DNA of 64,000 bases. Origin: Siphonodentalium dalli. Its lineage: Eukaryota > Mollusca > Scaphopoda > Gadilida > Siphonodentaliidae. Shown in pieces: positions 49,039 to 60,950 of this stretch (its first letter is position 1; the number at the start of each line of letters is the position of its first letter). Made by a program: the position numbers and the translations under genes. The stretch lies in assembly GCA_032622095.1 (NCBI GenBank), contig CP136064.1:276173614-276237613 (forward strand), read 5' to 3'. The notes below the pieces were generated by a model. The model worked only from the letters and a program-made list of their open reading frames with translations, was not told the DNA's origin and ran no database searches.

Positions 49039-51679
49039 ACATTTTTATGGAACAATCATCCATGCATATATTTCAAAGAATAGTAGATGAGGGAGACTGT
49101 GATTTTATATACTACTGAAATTGTTCTAACCTTGTATATTGTTATTAGGTTGAGGTACGACTGCTGTGTGGAAATCAAATGCTGTATTGCAGGGGTGTTT
49201 TAATATTCTTCCATTTTTACTAGTTATTTTACAAATTTCTATGTTGTCCCAAGGGGGGCCAATTGTTTCTGTGATGAAGTACGTGACCACTAGTGTAGCA
49301 ATATGCTTCATATATGGCGATATGCATGTATTTGGCATGCCAAACTCATAAATCTGCTAAAACCTCACAGAACCCACTGACACTCCGGGGATGGATAGGT
49401 ATTTGGTCATAGATATGAGTCAACAATAAGCGTAGACTTATGGAAATGGTGTTATTAGCTTACTTTGATCCTCACTTGGCAGCCATATCTTACCATATAT
49501 TATAGCTAGATATAGCTATTATATAGCCATGCATACCATTTGAATTGTGCTATACTGCAAAATATTAGCACATGTATACCATATATGACGACTCATAACT
49601 TATGCGGAAGCTTCTAGACTGGTATTCTTATTCTTCCATGTTGTTAGGATTAAAATATAGTCCTATAAAGCACACACATTTTCATAGTAATGTGATACAT
49701 ATATATGTGTACCTAATATTGGTTTTTGATCTATATCCAACTGACCATATCCTTTTAAGACTGGACAGTCTTCGTAATTGAACCAATCATAAGTATTGGG
49801 GACCACTATGGAAATAAGAGGGATTTTTTGGTCCTTCTTTAAGTGTTATCCCTGGTAATGATATATTTAATTATAGAGGCTGACCAGTATTAATAATAAA
49901 ATTTATTAATATTAATACCACCGACTAACCATATTAAAACCTTATTGGTTAAATCTTTTTTTGATTATAAATACACATTTAGATAGTGAGCTCACAGAGA
50001 TAATTATGTTAATGTCGACCGCTTTTCCATCTAAAATTATTTACATTGCTTTTTCAATATGTATACATTTGTCAACATGTATAAATTGTATAGATATATA
50101 TCATTGCCATTAAATAATCTAAAAAAAAAATTTAAATGGCGGATGTAAGTTGTCAAAACTTGTGCCCCGATCCCTCTTGTAATATTATATTACAATAAAA
50201 TATATTTAAACAAAAACAATCATCCATTTTCTTTCGTGTCTTGACACCAAGCCCTCCAAATCCCTGCCCAGCAACTCGATAGTCATATTTTCAAACATGT
50301 GGTACAACATTTCGTCACTTTATGAAGCTTATTTCATCCAGCTATTGACATTTGGTTGAAGCTGGGTTCACCAAGCACCTCGTAGATCCGGAGTTGTGCC
50401 CGAAAAAAAAACAACGCAATTTCCATACAAACGAACTCACACATATTCTCCACTCGTGCCCGACACACGATTTATATAAGATGAACATTTAACGCATGTC
50501 TCTCCATAGTTGGATCGCACACTACGAAGCAAGACATACATGCGAGATGTAACATGATCGTCTTGACTGTACACACCAAAGTACGCATCACGTTGAAATA
50601 AATCAGGAGTGTTATCATGTAGGGGAGGGGCCACAATCCGCAATGGTCAGCCCGGTAGCTTCCGGGTCATATAGTCCCCCATCGGAGACCGTAACCCCCC
50701 CCCCAGTAGAGGACATCCTGGTTTACATATCAATAGACGACTGATTTAAGCAGAACGTCCACCCAAATTATATATGTGTTTGATCGCGCGAACTATTATT
50801 TTAAGCGGAATTTCGTCCATGTTAACGACTCCCTGTATAGTTTTACTTAATCAGAGCTTGTCTCAGTGTAGTCAAACATATATATTTATTTATTTCCTCT
50901 ACCAATGAAGAGCTCATAATATGCAACACATATACAGTTGGGGGAAAAAAGCATGCAAGACTAAGCATAATGATACAGTCATATATGAAATACGGAATAT
51001 TAGGACAACGCAACACAGTCAGATAAATATCCAGACTCCGTCTCAATACTTTCATCTGCGAGTGACGACACCGGGATTATATCTGATTTCAGAGATGAAG
51101 GGATAATTCCCTTTTTTATGAAAACTCATTAATATTCATGTCAGTGTTTATCATTGCGACACACACATATATATAGATCGACACACGTGCGCCGGAGGTA
51201 ATGTAAACAATTAATAGTATTCACTCTTCCTCTAACCAATTTCCGTGCAATAAAATGCTCTCAATGCGAATTGCTTCATTACACATGCATAATACAAATT
51301 TCGCCATTCAGATGCTATATACTAAAGAACAATATAATGGTAATATAGCGATAATATATTATTGAGCTGTACCGCGGTCATGGTGCGTCATCTCACTATT
51401 TAGAATACGCGCTTGGAATTTACTACGAAGTTGAAATGATCCTTCATTGGCACGTGACGTAATATCCAGAGGTTAGGAGAAAATACTACAAATTTTTAAT
51501 ACCTTTGCAAATACAATTCTATTATGTATACTTGTTCTCTCTGATCATTCCCCAATTATGAATAAACGTACGTTGTTTGGTTTTGAACATACAACGTTTG
51601 GTCAGTTAAAATACGCGACCCTAACGTGTAGTTTATACGATATACGATAACTTCATGAGATTCCAGTCAAATGTCACTG
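49039..51679. other. unassigned AT-rich sequence
   Basis: About 2.6 kb with ORFs no longer than 70 codons, several in overlapping antisense pairs (for example 49,126-49,338 and 49,166-49,351). No motif, RNA gene or inverted-repeat boundary was found. Confidence 0.45.
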
Positions 51680-52375
51680 GTGTGGTGTTAGTGTGGTCGT
51701 CGGAGGGTTAGACCCAGAAGAAATTGGTAAAGAAGCGGTTTTGGTGTCATTCGACGCGGGAGAATCTCGTGTATAACATATCCAAAATCCGCTAAAATCC
51801 GCTTTGGGCAAAATTCAGGATCCAAGATGGCGTCCAACATGGCTGCCGTTAGTCAAAAGATACTCTGACTGAGATTAATTCGATAATAGTGAGAACAAAT
51901 GTTGTCATATGTATACAAATGTATACATTTTTGCAAAGGTAAAATATTGTACCACCTGTTTATGGCAAAATTGGAACCCCTCGTCCCAGATGGCCTAAAC
52001 TCGAACATTTGAAGTTTTTATTTAATATCTTAAAGATCAATTCCTGTTGTTTGATAATGGTTCAGACTGGCGACTTTGATTAGGCTTATTCATGTTAATT
52101 CAGCATTGGAGCAATGAAAGATACCATAAATGGGGTCCCAGACTCATCTACACCCTCAAAAATTCGATTTCGATTTTACAGAACGCGGTATAAAATTCCA
52201 CAAAACTCGCTATTGTGATTACAGTCATATATCAACAAGAAATGGACAGAACTGTACAATGTAAGTTGGGCATACCAATATCTATGAATACTCCAATTCA
52301 ATGAAACCATAATTGGCGCCTTGTCTCAAAATGGCTGCCAAAATGGCGGTCAAAATATGGAAAATGGCGGATATT

Positions 52376-55084
52376 GATCACAGTATCATTCAATCCATTA
52401 TAAGTAGTGGTTGATGAATAAAATTGACTAAATAAATACGAATGTATACCTCTTTATGATGCCATTATGCTAGCTCTATGTAAAAACTTAAAAATCAGTA
52501 CCAAAAATGACTGCCAAAATGGCCACCCGATGTGAAAAATACTATTTTCTATCACTTCTGTTTATCACTTGTTGCTGTCTGAACTGGGAAACAATGGGTA
52601 TATTCTTTCAACGATCGTGTCGACTGATCATTACAGCAATGACATGTCTAATCGATTATATCATAGTTTACTCCAGCCCTTCACTAATAAGTTATAACGA
52701 ATGCGGTATGAAATTTAACAAAATCGACTTTGGGGTTCTGGTCACATTTGATATTTAGGGATGAGCAGATCTTGTCTACAAAATAATTGATCGTTTCTTT
52801 TATTTGTGAACATTCCATCTCAAATAGACCAAAAGAAACAATAAATTTTATCTAATATGACTTTCAAAACGAAAATGGTAGACTCTGCCCAGCTTATCAT
52901 ATAATGGAAGTTGTGAGTGGTGGATGCAGTTGATAGTTGGCTAATATACATGTATGTGGCTCAAAACTATTTATTTTCAATCTTTTGGTGGCTTCCCGCG
53001 GGTTGACAAAATCTCGACGCATCAGTGTTATAATGTCGTAACTCCATTATGGCGGGAAATGAGTATTTGATACCATTCGAATCGTGAGAAAAAATCCAAT
53101 CCGATGGGCCAAACTGTCTTTGCATTTGGATGACAAATATTCGCACAAACCAGTGAAGCAAATGTCGTATCTCCAGCGATCTTTACAATTATTCGTGCTA
53201 TGAGGTCGTATGTCCAACAGTGGCCAATCGGACGCTTCAGGTTGTCCACGTGACATCTGTTTTGTGTTTGTGAATTCTAAAATGTGTGCTATATGGTAGT
53301 ATCTCCATGTTAGTCACGTGATCATTTGGTGATTTAAATTTTGTGATTGTTCCACACATTTCTGTATGATGATGCACATGGGTGAATTTTCATAGTGTAG
53401 AATAGGCACTTTTTAGTTCATAGACACATGCGATTGCCACCATATTTAGCTTAATCTGCATTTATTAGCACAACTTCATTATAGCACGGAAACGAATCGT
53501 CGCTGGCATACGCAAAATGTCATATCTCCAAACAAGCTATTGCTTTTTAAAAGAAAACGAGGGAGTAAACAGAAAACAATATGTGGTTCAATGAACAGCT
53601 AATGTCAGTTTTCATTGGGATTAATACAACAATACGTCATGCTTTGTCAACATTGGGAGAAATGTTGTCTAAAAACTTCAACCTTCATTTTCTCGGAAAG
53701 TTGAAAATGTGGGTTACATTATAGCACTGATGAGACGTATTATTAACTATTCGGGCTCGACCATCATTTTCAAGTTTCAAGCTGGAACTAAATGTAGCCC
53801 ATGGATTCCCCATTTCGACATGTAAGAAAAGTAGCTTTACTCTGATCTCTCCTTCCCAGATATTAACTCTCCGGTAAATGGTGATCTCTTATGTTCTAGA
53901 ACATACGTGTGCCAAATACATATATGTATGAAGAAACTATCCCCATACATTGTTTACACATCGACTCCGTAAGTATGTGGAGGTTTTCTTGGACAAGCGG
54001 GATTTTCAAACCTCGAAACCGTCAGTACAAACAATAAAAGTTAATAGGAAATGACGTTGGATGTAGGTCTAGAGTACGTCGTCCGCATGAAATAGTTTTC
54101 GTGTAATTAATTTGCACATATTTCGTGCTCTGATGAGCATGGATGAACGCCTTATGTGGCAGTTTGATTGTCTAGCATCCGGAAAATAACATGTTCATTG
54201 TTCACATTTCTTAGACAAATATGTTGTTAATCACCATGTTCATGTGGCATTTATATCCAATGACAACCTTGAAATACCAGTTCATCAAGCTAAATGGTTG
54301 ATACCTTTACGCATACGGGTCAGATCCAGCCGTGGCGCACATTGTGTCTACATATCATTGATGAAATTCACTAAATGTGTAGAAGATATCGGTGCGTCTA
54401 TATATTTACTAGAATGTTTCTATCCGCATGTATATAGCAACAATCGCATGACACGGAATTGTCACATGGAGTGTGAAGGGTATACAATGTACGTGCGAAT
54501 TTTCATTTTTTCTCTTGATATTGAAGAAAATAATTTTACTTTGAAACTCCCCAGCTCCGATAACCAACTTGCCCACCAATTAAGTAAACCCCAGATTATT
54601 CGCTTTTCCCTCCTGTCCTTTTCACTTTCGCCATCACTGGAAAACCCATTATAGCCTGATGCTTCCGGACTATTGACACTGTGTTTTCAAATAATCCAGA
54701 TTCGTAGCAATTTAATTTCTTTTTAATTAATTTCCAGATAGTCCCTCGTAATAAGTGGACATCGTGTTGGATCCTGCAGTAGATACTGCTTAGTTGGAAC
54801 ATTACGGGCTGAACTGATTGTAGTAGATTATTGGCAACATGTTTAATAGGTCTATCATCGTTAGCTCACAACCGAAGTGTTATTTCGGCTTTCCTCTGAG
54901 CAGAACTTAAATTTCGACAATTTTCGGTGGCCATTTTGGTAGCCATCTTAGCATTTTGAATCGTGATTGGCTACTCATACCCACAAAAAACATTGATTTC
55001 AATCAATGATATGTATTGGTGCCAATTGGCGTTTTGTCGAATGGGTTTTCGTGAATAACTACATATTTGCCATTTTCATTATTA
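52376..55084. other. interior of foldback copy 2
   Basis: Contains more diverged arm modules ('gaatgcggtatgaaattt' near 52,700; 'ggtggccattttggtagcca' near 54,927) and the inverted 'cattatagcactgatg' family (about 53,020-53,740). A 136-codon forward ORF at 54,244-54,654 is the longest non-repetitive frame in the window but has no motif I recognise. No transposase signature was seen. Confidence 0.5.
54244..54654 (+). CDS. unrecognised 136-codon ORF inside foldback copy 2 (weak)
   Basis: ATG-to-stop frame with mixed composition, three Cys near the middle and a Ser/Leu-rich C-terminus. I recognise no domain. It lies in the spacer between the inverted arms, where autonomous foldback elements may carry a gene, but nothing resembles a transposase. 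No promoter, splice sites or polyadenylation signal were identified, so it may be a chance frame or a single exon. Confidence 0.15.
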   Translation: MAFISNDNLEIPVHQAKWLIPLRIRVRSSRGAHCVYISLMKFTKCVEDIGASIYLLECFYPHVYSNNRMTRNCHMECEGYTMYVRIFIFSLDIEENNFTLKLPSSDNQLAHQLSKPQIIRFSLLSFSLSPSLENPL

Positions 55085-55220
55085 TTGGCGACCATGTTGG
55101 ACGCCATCTTGAATTCTATATTTTCCCCAAAGCGGATTTTAGCGGATTTTTGATATGTTATACACGAGATTCTCCCGCGTCTTACCAATTCCTTCTGAGT
55201 CTCGCCCTCTGACGACCATT
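55085..55220. repeat. extra copy of the foldback outer module
   Basis: 'ggcgaccatgttggacgcca', 'caaagcggattttagcggat', 'tcccgcgtc' and 'ttctgagtct' repeat the outer ~150 bp of the right arm (55,760-55,905), in the same orientation, immediately inside the arm. Confidence 0.8.
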
Positions 55221-55937
55221 CTAAATATCTGCCATTTTCCACATTTTGACCGCCATTTTGGCAGCCATTTTAAGACAAAGCGCCAATTTGGGTTTCATTG
55301 AATTGGAGTATTTATATATAATGGTATGCCCAACTTACATTGTACAGTTCTGTCCATTTCTTGTTGATATATGACTGGAATCCCAATGGCGATTTTTGTG
55401 GAATTTTATACCGCGTTCTGTAAAATCAAAATTTTGAGGGTGTAGATGAGTCTTAGACCGCATTTATGGTATCTGTTATTGCTCCAATGCTGAATTAACA
55501 TGAATATGACTAATCAATGTCGCCAGTCTGAACCATTATCAAACAACAGGAATTGATCTTTAAGATATTAGGCAAAAACTTCAAATGTTCGAGTTTAGGC
55601 CGCCATTTTGGCAGCCATCTGGGGCGAGGGGTTCCATTTTTTCTATAGATATGTGGCATCATACTTTACCTTCGCAAACATGTATACATTTGTATAAATA
55701 TGGCAACATTTGTTCTCATTATGTCGAATTAATCTCAGTCAGAATCTCTTTTGACTAAAGGCGGCCATGTTGGACGCCATCTTGGATCCTGGATTTTGCC
55801 CAAAGCGGATTTTAGCGGATTTTGGATATGTTGTAGCAGAGATTGTCCCGCGTTGAATGACACCGATATCGCTTCTTTACCAATTTCTTCTGGGTCAACC
55901 CCTTTTTTGCGTACCACGACCACACTATGTGGCTGGT

Positions 55938-56569
55938 ATGCATGAGTGAAAATTTGCGGGAAGCTATTCATTGGTCAAGCAAGACATCGCTCGCTGCGTA
56001 TTGGCTAGATTTCTCTCGTTTGTAATAAGTTTAACCATGAGAGCCCTTACACAGTAAGTTGATTGAAATGAAACACGGTCTAATTTTATTACGCGCGCCG
56101 CGTGTATACTAATGTAGAGATTCTTGTTTCGCCTGGGCATAGAACATAAATACTAGTGAAGAATCAAAACAACACCATAAAAAACAAGTTTTCAGACCGG
56201 ATAGACGATTTTCCCACAGCAATAAACGTAAGTATAAATTGTACATACCCATTTGCCGATCGAAAGGGTGCTCCATTTGAGAGAAGGACTCTTTTTTATC
56301 AATAAAAACGGCCTTTGATCACTTCAGAAAATAATTTTATCTAAAAAATTCCCTCTTCAAATGTCATTTTAACACACATACAGCATCTGTCGGAAATCCA
56401 ACTATATCGCAACGGAAAGGCCGTTATGTGTGCAACATATATTGACATTACTTTGGCTCGGGTGTATTCACAATCTGAAAGTAGAGACTATTTATTTGGA
56501 CACCCCACTCGTCAGTCTTTGTACGCTCTTTAAAACACTTCTTCAAATATTTCCGTTATTTCGTCAAAA
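55938..56569. other. unassigned sequence
   Basis: About 630 bases, no recognised gene. A phrase 'cacttcttcaaatat' + 'ttccgttattt' is duplicated at about 56,536 and 56,569. Confidence 0.45.
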
Positions 56570-56609
56570 ACACTTCTTCAAATATCTCCGTTATTTAGTT
56601 AATAAATAT

Positions 56610-57249
56610 ATTTTCTTATTTTAGGATCACATATCAAAATGGGAGGATATGGTGATCCCTTTTTCATGGGATCACCATATCCTCTCATTTTGATATATAA
56701 TCCTGCCTTCATTGAGCCACGAGTGACTCCTGAGACGAGGATCACATATTATATGTTACCCTATCCTACGGAGGATCACATATTGTTTTATATCTACACC
56801 CGTGCGCATGGCCTGAATGTGACGACACACGCTGAATGTCAAAGGCTGTACATGTGGATATTGCAAATACTGGATACCCTGGAAGCAGTATCTATTACGA
56901 CCGTTTAGCTAAAATTATACCTCTATCAGAAACGGTGTTTATTCAATCAATGCAGATATACAAAAAAATAGGGTTGTGTCGGTATTATTCTGTGCATCTG
57001 GACGTTACTGTATGATATCTTGCGGGATATACGTGTGCGGCTTTATCGATGTCCTCAGTAAATACACCACAAAAATATGTGAATTTGGTACTCACAAAAG
57101 TGGATATTCCGGTTTATGGTGTTGGGAGTGAGAAATTTTGGGATTATATTGCGACACTAGACATTGTGAGTTGTGGTCACACACATGTGTTGTCCTCAAA
57201 GGACAATAATTATCGGACTAAACTCGTTGAAGGAATATTATGTTCTTAA
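56610..57249 (+). CDS. two possible unrecognised exons (weak)
   Basis: 'tatattttcttattttag' at about 56,612 is a good splice-acceptor consensus. It is followed by a frame to 56,908 (89 codons from the ATG at 56,639). A second frame runs 57,049-57,249 (66 codons, rich in Val and Asp). Neither has a known domain. A 60 bp hairpin occupies the start of the first frame ('tgggaggatatggtgatccc' against its complement), which argues against ordinary coding sequence. I give this a low probability. Confidence 0.15.
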
Positions 57250-57369
57250 TGTTATGTATCATATATATATATACATGTATTTGGTTTAATGTTTAAATCA
57301 ACTGTTTTGATTAAAATTGATTCAGGACAAATTCTATTTTGTCAATCATTCTAGCGAAAGAATAATGGG

Positions 57370-57720
57370 TATCTCATTTGAACACGGATGTTATTAATAT
57401 GTAACACTGGTGTTATCAAGAGTTAACTTCAGTGTCATCCTATTCGAACACCAGTGTTAAAATTTGGGGTTTTTAACACCATAATGTGTTAGTTATCTGT
57501 TACATGCGTTCAGAACACATGTTTGCGTTAAACTATTTTTAACACCAGTGTTAAACTATTTTGAACACTAGCGTTAAAGTTTTGAATGCTAGTGTTAGTA
57601 ATTTTGAATGCCATTATGTGTTAAAACTTTTTTAATGCATGTGTTATAAATTTTAACATATTAATGTGTTAATTATCTGTTAATGTTTATGTTCAAATAG
57701 TTAACACATGGATTTACAGT
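57370..57720. repeat. cluster of short palindromes of AACAC-CAGTG-TTA type
   Basis: About a dozen variants of 'taacaccagtgttaaa' occur at irregular 24-40 bp intervals (for example near 57,402, 57,445, 57,470, 57,540, 57,565, 57,590, 57,615 and 57,660). Some carry 'ccataatg' in place of 'ccag' in the centre. Each is a near-perfect palindrome. Confidence 0.8.
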
Positions 57721-57949
57721 GTAACAAGTATTATATTGAATGTTATACAATGTTTGTTGCAGCCAATAAATTAATCGTGCCACATTCAGACCTAAGTTCC
57801 GTCGGATAAGGCACATCTATGAGTAGAAAGATGATTAGAAAGGATGATGTTTTCTACGCGGGATCGCTACAATTAACATAATTATATACCAAATACTGTA
57901 AATACTAACGTGAACATGTTGATCAAAGTTTGTGGGGGCTATACACTGA

Positions 57950-58260
57950 ACTCCCACCCACCACCTCCCCCTCGCGACGTGGCTAGATGAACTCCGATGG
58001 GGTGTCCACCTTGTAATTTTCGACTGTACCCCAATCAGCCACTCCCCCATTTGCTTTTTGATTTTCCCCAAATGTTCCCTGACATGCCTGGATGGTAGCC
58101 TATTCTGAATGGATGTGTTGGACATTTCCAACCTGACACCGTCCTAAGGTTGGAAAATTAAAAATTGTGACAAAAAGTAGGAAAATATGCAAATGTTGGT
58201 CTAAACAACAAATTCCCCACTAATAAATTGTTGGGGAATCAAACTACAAAATCAGTTTCA
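57950..58260 (+). repeat. dispersed repeat H, copy 2
   Basis: Shares 'caaaaagtaggaaaatatgc', 'aaatgttggtctaaacaaca' and a C-rich upstream segment with 38,350-38,690. Boundaries unknown. Confidence 0.5.
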
Positions 58261-58332
58261 ACATATTGTTGGTGTGAACCTTCACGTCCCTGTATCACAC
58301 AAGAGGACAAAACAGATCGCCATCAAAAAAAT

Positions 58333-58700
58333 ACAATCGGGTCATCGAGTCTCAATCAAACCCGACCTTGATTGTCTCTCAATATCGACGAGGTCCGTGG
58401 AAATGGTTTCGGTCGTGGAACAAGATGTGTTGATTGGTGGTCCATGTGACTGTAAACAATTGGCGTGGAATTCAGTGGGCATGTGACAACCTGGTATAAA
58501 TACTGTGTGTTTCCCTGTATCTTCCTCTTTGATCTTGAATGACCAGCTCGGAAGAACTTACAAACCAAGGTACTGTTTTTTAATTCTTATTTATAATTCG
58601 TATATAATTATTTGGCCGACAGTTTCAACAGTCTGCAGCGCATCCATACATTATTATGTACATAGTATTTGCAAATTAGTATTTCTGGACGAAATCATGT
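58333..58700 (+). promoter_or_regulatory. promoter-like dispersed repeat I with TATA box, copy 2
   Basis: Roughly 85% identical by eye to the minus strand of 44,400-44,735. It has 'gtcatcgagtctcaatcaaa', 'gtggaacaagatgtgttgat', 'ggtggtccatgtgactgt', 'ggtataaatactgtgtg' (TATA 58,495-58,500), 'aaccaag|gtactg' (donor-like at 58,569/58,570), and 'gacgaaatcatg' at about 58,690. The ATG frame closes after six codons. The TATA box, exon-sized interval and donor-like site are kept in both copies despite drift elsewhere. This suggests a real core promoter at the 5' end of a gene family or transposon. Confidence 0.45.
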
Positions 58701-58960
58701 CTCAACCATGTGCATAACGATGAAATTAGCGAATTGTTGACCATGCTGTTGCGGATCAGGAGAGCTCAGTTGATATGACCAGGGCCCTGTGCCCTGTTTC
58801 GTGAAAGCAACTTATGACATAGTTGGGACTTAAGATGATCATAAGTTCAAACTTCAGTCATAAGTGCGTTTCACGAACAAGGTCTTATATTAAGATGGTC
58901 TTAACTTTGGTCTTAACTTTAAGACTGGTGTGAGGTGTCTTAAGATAATCTTAAAGTTTT

Positions 58961-59093
58961 AGGATAGGATAGGATATTTTATTTAAATATACATATATTA
59001 AAGCATAATACATTTGACAAATATTATGTTGTATATTCGAGGGGTGGCATAGTCAGGCTAGACTGTCTTACTGCCACCCCCTTAAGACACACG
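58961..59093 (-). mobile_element. LINE-like 3' end, inverted
   Basis: Read on the minus strand, this ends 'aataaaatatcctatcctat' + 'cct', a short (ATCCT)n tail after an AATAAA signal, typical of tandem-tailed LINEs. Upstream is a 3'-UTR-like stretch with 'gccacccctcgaatatac'. No coding part remains. Confidence 0.45.
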
Positions 59094-60950
59094 TGATAAG
59101 TGGCATATCGATCACAAATATGGCTGCCTATGTTATTTTGCAATTACGGAGATATCTGTACATTGACTGGGGTGGGCAACTCGTCATCTGGTATACAGGG
59201 TCGTGGCTACATAGTAAGATGGGGTGTTCGCCTCGAAATGTCCAACTACACCCCTTAAACAACACCAAATTCTCTTTGGGTTTAAACATTCCAACTGGTA
59301 CCTCAAACTTTCCAAAACCAAAGTTTGGAGAGGGCAACACCCCCACATTATAACCATCGGGTTTGGTAAAAACAATTCAGAGCACATGCTTATCATCAGG
59401 GACGTGGCGAATGGGGTTTGTGTGTTGTCTACCCCCCCCCCCCCACACACACTTTGGTCAAAATGTTTAGCAAATGGAAATTTCTTGCCTGACAACATTA
59501 ATCGTACACTATATATAGGTTTCAATTGTTTGAATTTCTAACTAGTAAAGGAATGTTGTTTTAGACAAACATCAGCAACCGAAATGGCAATCGGTTGGAA
59601 AATCACCAACTTTAGGGGCATCGGGTTAGAAATTTCGAACTGTTGGAATATTTGAGATACCAATTGGAAAGTTTAAATCCACCGGGTGGGGTGGACATGG
59701 CATTTCGCGAACATGGAAGTTTGGCCCAGTTCATCAAGGGGCGGGTGCAGTTGGAAATTGCACGATGTACCCCCCCCCACAGAGACCAACCCCCGAGCCA
59801 CATCGAATGTAGGATATAGACAATTATCAGCTGTGTTTGTCACCTATAGATAATATATATTATAAAATTGTATTCACACGAATTAAACTTTTGATAAGAA
59901 TTATGGCCTAGCTAAAAGCTCACAATCTCCTCTATGTTATTCCAAATGTGTGTGGGGAGATGGGGTCAAATGAGATCAATTAATGTATTGATTCTTTCCT
60001 CTTTCCAAATTTCCGTCGGCTCTTTACAAAGCAGATATGTCATATAGGAAAGGTAACACAAACGCTCTTTATCAAAATATGTTTTAGAAAAAGTGACAAT
60101 TTTCTATAGAGAATATTATTGGTATTGAGTTTATGCCCACGCACATATGTTGTGATTTTCCAAATTTTTGTCATGTTTTTTTTGCAGGGGTGGGATGACC
60201 ATTGTACAGCATACTGTATATATGATATACACACCCGTAACGATGACACCCCCTTAATACGAGCGTGCTAATGAAAACGTAGTTATAGATATATATTTGT
60301 ATGTATGTATCCATGGTATGACAGCCGCATAACACATCTGCATAAAAATAATAAAAAAGTTATTCTAACAAATATTTTTCATTTCCCTTTGAATCGAAAA
60401 ATGACCTATGTATGTCCTGATGACATCGCCGATTTATTTTGATTATTGCTACACGTAGAGAGCGATGGTCGATAATACATGTGTTATTTCGGCTCACATA
60501 AAAAAATCGCCGCCTGATCATTGCTCTCAGTGGATTAACTCGGCGTGACTGCATGTTCGCAGTCATGCATCGATTCATATAATTATATTGTCTTATTTCT
60601 GACACCGCCACTCACCAGTAAACGCGAAGCTCGTAATTTTAAGAGCCTGCGATGTACTCATGTTCGAATTTACATCGTGGAACCCATGCAAGTCTAAGAT
60701 CCATATGCGAATATAAGGCCACGGACTATAGACCCTAAGATACATGCGCTGATGCGCCCACCCAATCCCAGCCGCTATCCAGCATCCCTGTCACACAATA
60801 ATTTCAACTCGGACTCGGCTCTTTCTCGATAACCTCTCAATGCCGTACATACAGATTGCACAAGCCCACATTGTTTTGTTCCGGACTGTAGAAAATTGTC
60901 GATAACCAGTCTAAATGAGCGGGAAGTTAACTTGCTACTTTAGTAGGACT
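59094..60950. other. unassigned interior of element L
   Basis: About 1.85 kb. C-rich runs occur at about 59,431-59,446 and 59,770-59,778. A weak inverted similarity links 59,240-59,330 and 59,590-59,690 ('ttccaactggtacctcaaac' against 'gagataccaattggaaag'). ORFs (up to 113 codons, 59,184-59,525 reverse) overlap antisense frames and show no motif. Confidence 0.45.

Larger units (their letters stand above)
51680..55937. mobile_element. foldback element, copy 2
   Basis: Arms of about 700 bp (51,680-52,375 and 55,221-55,937) match as reverse complements at high identity. Landmarks are 'agtgtggtcg' at the ends, 'cccagaagaaattggtaaag', 'ccgctaaaatccgctttggg', 'ggatccaagatggcgtccaa' and 'aagaaatggacagaactgta'. 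The inner half of each arm is homologous to the arms of 12,551-17,194, so both belong to one family. The left arm has lost ~18 bp between two ATGGC motifs at about 51,990. The interior differs completely from copy 1. Confidence 0.85.

Noticed and set aside
59128-59541. Proteins from overlapping frames near 59,100-59,540
   Set aside because: Four frames on both strands overlap the same C-rich repeat-like sequence, with no motif and no splice or promoter context.
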